Source: Lingula anatina
Lineage: Eukaryota > Brachiopoda > Lingulata > Lingulida > Lingulidae
Assembly (NCBI RefSeq): GCF_001039355.2
Contig: NW_019775405.1
Span: forward strand, 292,959 to 337,452
DNA length: 44,494 nucleotides
Reading direction: 5' to 3'
In this document: positions 35,381 through 44,494 of the stretch, piece by piece
How positions within the stretch are numbered: the first letter of the stretch is position 1
Layout: each line of letters begins with the position of its first letter
Notes under the pieces: model-generated
What the model was told of the DNA's origin: nothing
Seen by the model: only the letters and a program-made list of their open reading frames with translations
Databases searched by the model: none
Made by a program: the position numbers and the translations under genes

Positions 35381-35687
35381 CCGCCTGCTGGTTTGATCAC
35401 ACATGTTCTCGGGGTAGTGTAGCGATCGATGTTACGTATGAATCCACGCTCTGGGTGAAATTTCCTCTCACTGCGGCACTAGTACTGGAGAGGGAATATA
35501 ACGACAGGTTTCTGAATTTATGTAGGCCTGTCTATCTAATACGTTTCCCTCCTCTTCTCTGCGTAGATATTTTTCTCCCTTTCTCACTTTTAGCTGTCTC
35601 TATCTAGAATTTCTACTCACTCTATCTTGAATACAAACTCTGCCCCTATGGTTTTATTAAGTAACTACACGTAATTAGATTAAGCAG

Positions 35688-35719
35688 TTTTTTTTTTTTT
35701 TTTTTTTTTTGGGGGGGGG
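35688..35719. repeat. poly-T/poly-G junction
   Basis: 23 T followed by 9 G. No coding content. Confidence 0.9.
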
Positions 35720-38178
35720 ACTTTTTTGTGTGTTATGACTGAATAGTGAATCCAGCTTTAATCAGGTGTATAATAATCAAAAGATATGGGGCATAAACTG
35801 GATGGAAAATTATTAGCTATTAATCACGGACGTAGACATAGAGTGAAATAAGTATATTTTTAAACTTTACAACTTGAAGACTGAAACTTGAAGAAATTTG
35901 GTTTAGCAAATCATTAAAGACTTGTTCTTAACTGGGGAGTTTTGTGTTACACGTCAAAGTTCGTATTGTAGCTACATAAGTCATGTCATTACTATGATAG
36001 ACTAATACCGGTAGGCCTACTTGCAAAATGTCTTGTTCCGTTTTACAGCTCGGCGAAAAAATTAACGGAGGCATGTTTCTATTTCAGTCTTATTGAATGA
36101 GACAGTTTCAGTGCCAATAATTTTTGTTTTACATGTAAAGCGAAAACGCGAGTCTTGCTTGAAATTCTTTTTGTTTAGTTCAATTATCCATCGCGACATC
36201 GGGTCAAACGAAGAGAGATCAAAAGGCGGTTTACTGTGGTTACCGATTTGAGTTTAGGCAATGGATGTTACACATCATATAACTCACGCTACTAGAAATA
36301 AATTACTGAGCTCAAATCTTGGCAAGGTTTGCAGAAGGAGAAAAAAAGTCATGATTTTTTCATTGGTGCAAAGAGAAAGAAAAATCTTTAAACAAAATAA
36401 TGAAAATAAAATAAAAAGCTGATGACGACCTGTGCATGCGTGCACGCACATGTAACTAGGGAGAGAGGGAGGGATAGTTGCAATAATAATAATTATTATT
36501 ATTATTTTGAGTCTAAAATCCAATTTTGTCCAGTAGACTTTAAAATGCAATGTGAATAGATAATAAAAAAAACCTTTTTAATTTTTTTATTTGGAATCAT
36601 ACTATGTCAGTCAAAATGGCAACAATACCAAGCCATGAAAATATTTCTTTTATTTTAATTGTATTTTCTCAAGGCGGGAAATGTTCGTCAAGATGAAATT
36701 GGTTTATGACAGAAAAGTGATACCTTTTTGGTTGAAACATTAACTACCAAACTCACTTGGTGTGCAATCTGCTTCTACATGTATCATTTTTTCGTTCGGA
36801 CTAAATTCGACTTAATCGGACTTTTTTGTACCGAAAGGGATATTTATGTATCAAATCCTCTTTCTTTGATGCTTTTTAATGGAACACAACAACATTCATG
36901 GTTTCAAATTAAAAAGGCATTAGTTTGGAAGAAATTGACCTGAAGTCGTGTCAGACAACGGTCATTTTAGGCTCAAGTCCAAGGGTCGTAAGACCGACAA
37001 ATCATGTACGATTGTCCCTCTGGCTTGTATTTGCTGTTTTTCAAATCCTAATTGGATAATGTCTTTAGCTCGATCAACATATTTTAACCACTGAATTTTT
37101 GGCAAAAGTCCTAGCTGTTTACCCTAGGTTCTAGATTTCGGTATTGCCAGTTCGATGATGATTTCATATGAAACCCACATCAGCAATACCGCAAAGCTAA
37201 CGCATGAAAAGGTATAGTGAGGAAGCTAGCTTTACAGTGCCCTGACACACAGGCTATAGCTGTTATGTTTTTTCAACATGTGATCAGCCGGGGAGTGCAC
37301 TTAATCAAATTATTTCTGTGATTACAGTTGTATTATGTCAAAGTGCAGCATGACTATAGTTAAAAGTATGATGAAATCGACTTAAAATGACCAAAACCAC
37401 GAAAGCAAAGCAAAAACGGTATCATTTTTTTCTGGTAAAATCTTTTGTTCCCATTATTCTCATTTTGTGAAACTGTTTGTCTGTTGCATAAGCATATGTG
37501 CCCCCCCCCCTCGTTCAATTTTGCTAAATACTTTCAAATCCCCATGGCATTCATAGCACCTTGCATTTTACCACAGCCACAGCCCACATATTTTCTCATT
37601 TTCTGTGACTAAACTCAAAAAGTTAACCGTTGTTTTGGCATGCACTCAAATGGTTTTCAAAGTTTTGGAAATTCAATATTTAGAAGGAAACAATTAGGAA
37701 ATCAGTTTTGATACTAAGTTACTTGTTGGGCTCTCCATGCATGATTTAAGCTTTCTGAGCGTTCGATTTTAGCTTATGGCTGACAAAAATGTTTGTTGTT
37801 TTAACATGTAGGTCTAATGTATTGAACGCATAACCATTCGAGTTGGTGGAGGGGACTTTCGAAGGTCACATATACAGCCACGAAACCGATCTTCAAATTT
37901 TACCCCTAATCATGCTTGGCTTTATTTTTCGCGTCTACTTTACCAAACGACTTTCGCGCCACTTTTTTCAACGAGTGGCCATTTTGACGTCATTACACGA
38001 TCCATCTGAATTTGTGATAAAAAAAAAAATCTTGTTTCACGGAGCAGATACTTTGACATTTGGAATGCTTTTACCTCTCCGGCAAAGGGTAGAAACACAC
38101 CAACAGAAACGTCCGACGTACGCAAACACACCTACCTGTTGCACTGAAGAACATTTTTCGCGGGGAAAAAAAGTTGCG

Positions 38179-39949
38179 ATGACGATGTTGTTCGCTTTTT
38201 CTCTCCTGTTACTTTCATCCTCAGCAATTGCCGACTATGGCCAAAGAGCGCCAACGCCGAGTTTCACCACTACGGAATCTTGCCCGCCAATGGAGCAGTA
38301 TCAGTCAGAGACGTTTTACCGGTACATGATGCTGCACAAACCGTACGCAGTTGTTTACGGTCGAGTTCGGGTGCACTATCCTGTCCACCATGACCACGTG
38401 CCTGAGAACCCGTACGTCGCTAATATGGAAGTCAGGTGTATCTATTACGGGGAGCCCGTGAAACGCTATATTAACATATCTGATACAAGTGAGTAGGACC
38501 CGATTATCTTTAATTTCTTAAGCTTCCTGTTATGTTTCTCCCCCCTCTCTTTACCTCTCTCTATCTCTCTTCTCTCTCTTTTTTTTCCCCAGCAAACACA
38601 GAACGTTGTCATAACGTTACCATAGCGTTAATATAACCAAAAACGTTACGGTAACGTTATAGTAACGTTCTGTGTTTGCTGGGTCTCTTTCTCTCTCTCT
38701 CTCTCTCCATTAATGATAAAAATAAATTAGATGTATTTTACTGAAATCATAAAATAAATAAATTTCAACAATTTTCATGATTCTGATGAATAAAAAATAA
38801 TTAATTTCAGGAATATGAGACAAAAAGAAACCGTATGCTTTATTTCAAATCTCCATAACGACACGAAAACTTTCAAATCTGCAATTGTGCAATGATACAA
38901 TGATACGTTTATGGAAAAAAACTTTTAAAAATAGTATAATTCGACTTGACGCTTCTGCGTCTGAACAGCGGTAACAATTGTTTTGAGATTGCTTAAGATG
39001 TCAGTTAACAACAGAGGCTGTTGATATGACAGTAAATAACCGTTCTTTTAAGCTACTCTTACGCGGGTCTTCTAATCTTGCACTAAAAAGCTAAAAACGG
39101 GGGTAATCTTTTTCTCCGCGTATGAACAGCGCAGTTATACTAACATGCCCATGCAAAGTTTTAGAAATGCATTTTCATTAGTCAACTGGAAATGAATCCG
39201 AACTGCTCAGTACAAATGTTTTATAATTGAATTAAGTTCAGTGGCCACATGAAGCTGAATACCGTTCTGGCTTATAATAGAAGGTAGCTTATAGAAACAA
39301 GGCCTCATAAGTTTCTGGTTGACCTGTTTCAATAAGTGCCTACGATAGCTAATATTACAAACGGCTCCAATGCATCAACGCAAACATGCATGCGGACACT
39401 TATAAAAAAAAAAAGCTCAACACTAACACTAGTATGAAGGGTATGTAAATGAGTTTTTTCAACGAACGAAAGGCTTGATTAATATGTTTAAAATCTCATC
39501 AACCCCCTTCAGCTGAAGCATATTTGATACTGTAATAAGAAATGAATGTTGGTTCAAGCCTGATATCGCAAGCACCAATACTCTGAAAACAACGGTCTGG
39601 GCTCTTGGGTATACTTTTAAATCAAATGTCTTTATTTCAGAAGAGCCTGGTGAAATGTCGTTTAGTGGGACTTGACAATCCAACTTTACGAAATCAATAA
39701 AAAATTGCGCCCGTTTTTATGTCGAGACCCGTCTGAGCCGTTCATTTTTATATCGAAGTTCCTTCTTTATGTCAAGAGGTTAACGTTGCCAGCAGTTTGC
39801 TGAGTCTGTTATGATCGTTAACAAGTGTATAAGTTTCTTTCATTATGGAATAACTTTGAACGCGCTGGAACATTCTTTTCTGAATAGCCACGTTGTCTGG
39901 AAAGGGGATTTCTTAATTATGTCTGTTTCAACGCCCTTCTTCTTTATTT

Positions 39950-40001
<52 letters not shown>

Positions 40002-40979
40002 AACAGGATTGAGCTCCAACACAGAAGGAAAACATCGACGAGACCAGCAGATCCGCATGCAGACAGACAATTACGCTCCTGCGTTCCAACATAAAACGAA
40101 GAAGAAACACATAATTCAGCGGGAGAGGCATTAATTAAAACTCGTTTTCAGCCTTGCAAGCTTGGGCAATGCTCTCGTGCTGGGTTGTTACGTGCGGTGT
40201 TGTAATGTTTTCGAAATGCCTGTAGATATTTGCCGACGAAATGTGTCATATCGTCGTCTTTTGCATCACCCGTGGCGCGTTACAGAAAGAAAATTGACGT
40301 TAAGTTTCTTCCGTTGTGGAGTAGCAGTTGAGTAGTTTAAAAAAAGTTCACTGCAATAAGGTTCCACCCGAAACTAGGCGTGTTAATCATTTGCTAGTAA
40401 GGTGTTTCTTCTGACCGTATAGGTATTTAGTCACAATAGAAATTTAATTTAAAAGGATAAAATAACTATTTTACACCCCTCTGTTTTTAACAATGTTCCA
40501 ACTGTATGCAAACAAGGATTTGATTATAGTGCGCGAAATATTACGCACGACTTTAGTGACAACAGTGAGAGAGAGAAAGAGATGAGGAGGTGGAAAGGAA
40601 TAGTTGAAACGCTCAAGCTCCGGGGGATTTCCAGGGCATATATATGAAGAACTCTGAAAACTCTTTGACATTGTTAAGCAGTGCAAATTGAAAACAAAAA
40701 GTTACCATTAAGGCGATTTGCAATTCGCTTTTACTTAATTCACCTTTGGGTAGTAAACTGCAGTAAAAAAAACTGCCAGTTACAAGTAGCGTAATTTGCT
40801 TTTCTTTTTTCATGACCCAAACGAACTTTTCACCCCGACCCTTATCCCAAATGAAAGCGACGCTCATCGTTAAAGCCACTGAGATGGGTTCTTCAGCTGC
40901 CATGGGTATCAAAGATACGAGATTGGTATTTTGATCCGACGCTTACCTCCTCCGAACTCCACATGTACGGAATTAACGT

Positions 40980-41014
<35 letters not shown>

Positions 41015-43391
41015 CAAAAGGGCTGATTAATATTACCGTTACCTCGGGGCAGATCGGAGATTTCACATATCGTGGTTTCTAATTTCTGACAGCATTACAA
41101 ATTTTAATGTCCGTGGTTTTATATAGCGACAAAAGAATGGAAAATAGTTTAATGGCTGACAAGAGCAGTCACGCTGAATAACATTGGCACTTTTAATCCA
41201 TAAGCGAGCATTCGCAAATTCAAGGATGTCAAGTAATGGGGTCTTATATTTCGTAACCCCAATGACTTTTAATATAACAGTAACCCAATTTCATTTGCTT
41301 CTTTTCTTTCTTGCCTTCCTTAAGTTTTACCTTATGTTTAGTGTGATTTTGATGCTTCGGAGGCCTAATTTCCGAAATTATAGGGCTGTCATATCGCCGA
41401 TGGGTGTGCCAATGACATAGAAATACTTACTATTTCACAAAAAAATTTAATGATGGAAAATAATTGCTAGTTCACTTTCATTGACTTATACTCTATCGTT
41501 TTGAGACAAACCATAGAGCTGACAAATTGCTTGCAAAACATTCGCATCAGTAACTATCAATCCCAAAGGCCTTGCGTTAAGGTATTTTGTTCTCGTTTTT
41601 TTCCCCCAAAAAAAGCTTTTGCTCGCATCGCTCGACTGCGCGTCCGCTTAAACACAGATGGGTCATTTAAGCAATATTAAGAGAGCAAACACAGAAAGAA
41701 AAGTTTTGTTTACGGCCATGACTGGTGTTGTGAAGTCCGTTTAAATTAAAGCACCGGTATATTTGATAGTTTTCTTAGGGCAAATGTTTCAAACCACTGG
41801 CCTTGAAACTTGTTGAAAAGCTAAAAAAAAAAAAAATAAATAAATAAATACAATACTCTGGATTTTAATTTCTCCAGAGAGGAAAAATTTATATAACTTT
41901 CAATTTTCTTTTTTGGATGAAAAAGGAATAACGAAAAGAATAAAACGCAATGGTTGTTCTTATTTCACCACAACCAGAAGTTTTAATTTACTTGTAGTAT
42001 TTGATGGAATATTTCCATGAGATACGACTTGTAAAACACACAGAGATGCGTTGCCGTAACTACCACGCCCTAAAACATGTTTACTTTCATTCTAGGATTC
42101 CCTAAGACTAGCAGACATTGCGAGAACCACGTGCTAGACATAGGTCACGAGTACGTCGTCTTCATTACCAAGAACCAAAGCAGATCATCACATGACCCCA
42201 GACGACCTCCTGCGACCCAAGTGAATTCAGAGAGAACAACGGCATCGACATCGCATAGGGATCAAGGACGAGGATCCGAACGCGATCAGACGTATAATCG
42301 AGGCCAGGGGTACGGTCAAGATCAAGGTCAAAGATACAATCAAGGGCAAGGTCAGGGTCAAGACCAAAGTCAAGGTTACGGGCAGGGTGGAGGACGTGAT
42401 GGCAGTCGTGATCAACCTTACAGATATAGCGGCGGTCGAGATCAAGACAGGTATCCGTACAGGGACCAAGGAGGGGAACCGGACCGAGACCAAGATAGGG
42501 ATCGTTCCCGTGACTATGACCTAGATCGAGGTCAAGGTCAGGGTAGGGATCAAGACCGGGATAGGGATCGAGGCCACGGAGGTGATCAGAGGTGGAGCAT
42601 GGGCTCAAGCACAGATCGGGACCAAAGCAGAGACCACGGTCAAGGTCAAGGTCAAGGTCAAGACAGGAACCAGGATCAGAGCAGGAACCAAGACCGAAGT
42701 CAGAGCTGGAATCCAGGCAGGAATCAAGACAGAAATCAAGACCCATACGACAACCAAGGCAGGGACCAGTACAGGGATCGTTACAGCGATCGAGGAAGGA
42801 ATAATAACGGTGGTCGATACTCCAATACAATGCAGGAACTGGAAACCGTGTACCTGCCATTGTACCACTTTGAAGTTGATCCAAGGAATAGTTCGGGAGT
42901 ACTTAATGAAATTGCTCGACTCTGTGACCTCGACTTTAGTTATCCCAGTGGTAAGTGTGAAGATGAAATAAGACCCGGATTTTGGTGGATTTTATTACTC
43001 CGGTGCAAATTTGAATTCAGATAACTTATTTGCTCCAATCCAAAATAGATGCGTCTTCCGACATGAATTTTTTAAATACTCGAACTGTATTAGAAATTGA
43101 TTCAGCAAATTATTTTTTGAGTGTCCCGCTATCGATTTACACAGTTTACTTTAATGGAATATATTAGCTGTTTCAAAGTACCCATTTCCATTTTCTGTTT
43201 CAGACGTCAACCAACGCAATCCTACATATCGATGTCCAGAACCAAGACGAAACAGCTGTCTTAGATACTCCGTCTCGTCCGCTACCATGCTAACAAGTTC
43301 AATATTTTACATTTATGGAACAGGACTGGTGGCAGCGGTGGGATTATTTATGAACAGATTGTTATTTTCCAATTCTTTTATAAATCATTAG
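38179..43391 (+). CDS. Secreted/membrane-anchored six-cysteine protein, paralogue 2, with Arg/Asp/Gln/Gly repeat insert
   Basis: Exons 38179-38488, 42096-42950 and 43204-43391 (1,353 nt, 450 aa plus stop). Both introns are phase 1, as in the gene at 30033. Residues 1-18 are a signal peptide (MLFAFSLLLLSSSAIA). Then come YAVVYGRVRVHYPVHHDHVP (His-rich loop), YVANMEVRC, INIS, CENHVLDIGHEYVVFIT, a roughly 188-residue repeat region (158-345), YLPLYHFEVDP (357-367) and LARL-type Cys380. Exon 3 has YRCPEPRRNSC and a hydrophobic stretch near residues 418-438 (FYIYGTGLVAAVGLF), followed by a short tail. This may be a membrane span or a GPI signal. Cys35, 87, 112, 380, 399 and 407 match the six of paralogue 1 in order. 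The reading frame is open for 336 bp upstream of the ATG; the start was chosen because a signal peptide follows directly. Confidence 0.85.
38588..38683. repeat. 96-bp AACGTT fold-back element (MITE-like)
   Basis: Terminal inverted repeats CCCAGCAAACACAGAACGTT / AACGTTCTGTGTTTGCTGGG are perfect over 20 bp. The interior continues as imperfect inverted AACGTTA units, giving an almost complete hairpin. It is embedded in a CT-rich stretch. I recall similar AACGTT hairpins in other marine animal genomes but cannot check this. Confidence 0.88.
39953..40000. repeat. (TC)n(AC)n compound microsatellite
   Basis: About 14 TC units followed by 10 AC units. Confidence 0.95.
40985..41014. repeat. poly-T tract
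   Basis: 30 T on the + strand inside intron 1 of paralogue 2. Confidence 0.9.
42257..42820 (+). repeat. in-frame RDQ/GQGQ low-complexity coding repeat
   Basis: Codes for residues about 158-345 of paralogue 2. They are nearly all Arg, Asp, Gln, Gly, Asn, Ser and Tyr, in short units such as GQGQDQ, RDQDRDR, NQDRNQD and YRDQG. At DNA level the unit is close to (GGTCAA/GATCAA/GACCAA)n hexamers. It sits between EYVVFIT and LPLYH, where paralogue 1 has only about 12 residues. Confidence 0.9.
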
Positions 43392-44494
43392 AGGTCCAGA
43401 CTGTATTTCTGCGAGTAGTTTGTGACCAAGTCAAAATTTTTGTTTGCAGGGATTTTGCTATAAGGCTATATCAACCGTGCCTGATTGCCTGATTAGTTTG
43501 AGCTACGGTAATCCCAAAGGAAGGGGTTTTGACAGTAAAGAAGCAACGATAACGTACCCGGTAGAAGCCCAGTAGGCCTACTAATTTTTTAATGGAAACC
43601 GTCCATAACGTGGAGTTATGAAATTATATTGTAAAATCACGTCAGTGTTGAAGTAGCGTGATGTATATAGTCACAGTGGTTTCGGCACTTTGGATCGAGG
43701 GCACAGAATGACCAAACTGATTGCCTTGACCAGGTCAAATAACGCTTCGTTTTAAAGAAGTCGTTAAGTTTGATTTATACGGTTAGAGAAATCGTTATAG
43801 GTTTGGTTTACCTTAATACTATAGCTTATAATTTTTACGATTACAGAAGTCGGTAGTTTTGGTTATGTATATGTTCATTGCTTATGATGATTTCTACGAT
43901 GAGAGGAGTCGTTAGGTTTGATTAATCTTTATATTAGCTTATTTTTTACGATTAGAGAAATCGTTAGGTTTGGTTACTTCATTATCATCTTATGATTTTT
44001 ACGATTTTTTGTTATTAGGACATATTCTGTTCTGTACACACCATATAATTTTTTTAAACCTTCTCTGCTTTTTTACACCATATATTATTGGTAAGGCAGC
44101 AGCAAAAATAAATACCGAAATTCAGAGTGTGAAGTTAAATGATCTTATACTGCACATGTATACTTCTTTCCTCCGGGGTAAACAGGAGCGAATGAACGTG
44201 AACCCTAACCTGCAAAGTAATCAATCTTTGCAATTTGTTAAAAATAAGTTCGTTTGAAACTGGGGTTTCCATGGCAGTGCCACGTGATGGGAGGCATGTA
44301 TTTCTGTAATCACGCCATCTGAATATTTGCGAATGGCGTGAATTGATGCAGAGAGGCCCCTTTTCTCCTTGTATGAACAAATCACTGCATGAAAGGTTAA
44401 ATTACGTATTCTACGACAGCCCTTGGAGAGATATTTAAAGAAAGCACTGATGGACATTGCATGTCTTTAGTGATGCTGCTCAGTTCTCACAGGG
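43392..44494. other. downstream region of paralogue 2
   Basis: Non-coding as far as I can see. It holds the minisatellite at 43755-44010 and a late AATAAA (44107-44112) that could end the transcript. ORFs at the far right have no recognisable product. Confidence 0.5.
43755..44010. repeat. degenerate minisatellite, unit about 52-59 bp
   Basis: Five imperfect units start at 43755, 43789, 43847, 43906 and 43958. Each begins (A/G)A(A/G)TCGTTAGGTTTGGTT, and the inter-unit end is CTTATGATTTTTACGATTAGAG. The first unit is short (34 bp). Confidence 0.8.

Larger units (their letters stand above)
33252..38178. other. intergenic region between the two paralogues
   Basis: About 4.9 kb. Contains the tRNA-Gly gene, an X-box-like/CRE pair at 35353-35380, poly-G near 35285-35294 and a poly-T/poly-G junction at 35688-35719. 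Its short ORFs have no recognisable product, and I found no third copy of the paralogue family. Confidence 0.55.
38489..42095 (+). other. intron 1 of paralogue 2
   Basis: 3.6 kb, GTGAGT donor and TCATTCTAG acceptor. Contains the AACGTT fold-back element (38588-38683), a CT/CA microsatellite (39953-40000), a poly-T (40985-41014) and short ORFs with no recognisable product. Confidence 0.8.

Noticed and set aside
39811-40134. 107-aa ORF spanning the CT/CA microsatellite
   Set aside because: Its middle is the microsatellite translated; it lies inside an intron of paralogue 2.
42165-42884. 239-aa minus-strand ORF and other-frame ORFs over the RDQ repeat
   Set aside because: Open only because of the hexamer-like repeat on the + strand. 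The + frame continues the conserved exon and has proper splice sites.
1-44494. CRISPR array, prophage or bacterial operon
   Set aside because: No regular spaced repeats, and the genes have spliceosomal introns; the window is animal nuclear DNA.

Overview
This is a nuclear window from an animal: spliceosomal GT-AG introns, AATAAA signals, many microsatellites, a pol III tRNA gene and metazoan protein families. It is AT-rich. A three-domain flagellar creatine kinase (CK) is typical of marine invertebrates such as echinoderms, tunicates and polychaetes; arthropods and most molluscs rely on arginine kinase instead. I cannot name the species. There are no prokaryotic, viral or CRISPR features.

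Left part (1-21.8 kb): the last four exons of a WASL/N-WASP gene lie on the + strand (305-1953). They face, tail to tail, a complete 13-exon gene on the minus strand (4092-21526). All splice phases of my model agree, giving 1,232 residues: an MGCGGSK myristoylation-type N-terminus, three full CK domains with Cys308, Cys676 and Cys1059 at the active sites, and an acidic Ala/Pro/Glu tail. The N-terminus is split over three tiny exons, one only 16 nt, separated from domain 1 by a 9.7 kb repeat-rich intron. About 130-190 bp upstream of the ATG are a perfect RFX-type X-box, a perfect NRF-1 palindrome and a CACGTG box, which fits a ciliary/sperm-flagellar gene.

Middle part (21.8-30 kb): non-coding DNA with a three-site NK2-type cluster and a composite GATCGATC fold-back repeat (23273-23725). 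Then comes a complete 4-exon + strand gene (26212-28144) for a secreted PAN/apple plus fibrinogen-C protein of 315 aa.

Right part (30-44.5 kb): two 3-exon + strand genes (30033-33251, 252 aa; 38179-43391, 450 aa) that are tandem paralogues. Both have a signal peptide, six cysteines in the same order, a His-rich loop, a shared LPLYH motif, identical intron phases (1,1) and a hydrophobic C-terminus suggesting a GPI or membrane anchor. The second carries a roughly 188-residue Arg/Asp/Gln/Gly repeat inserted in its middle exon. The family is not one I can name with confidence; the closest thing I can think of is the secreted N-terminal domain of vertebrate CCDC3. A tRNA-Gly(GCC) gene on the minus strand (34042-34112) lies between them. 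This pair is the best candidate for something undescribed.

Functionally, WASL (actin nucleation), CK (phosphagen shuttle), the fibrinogen-related protein and the paralogue pair form no operon-like unit; each has its own plausible control region. Only the last two genes are clearly related to one another.
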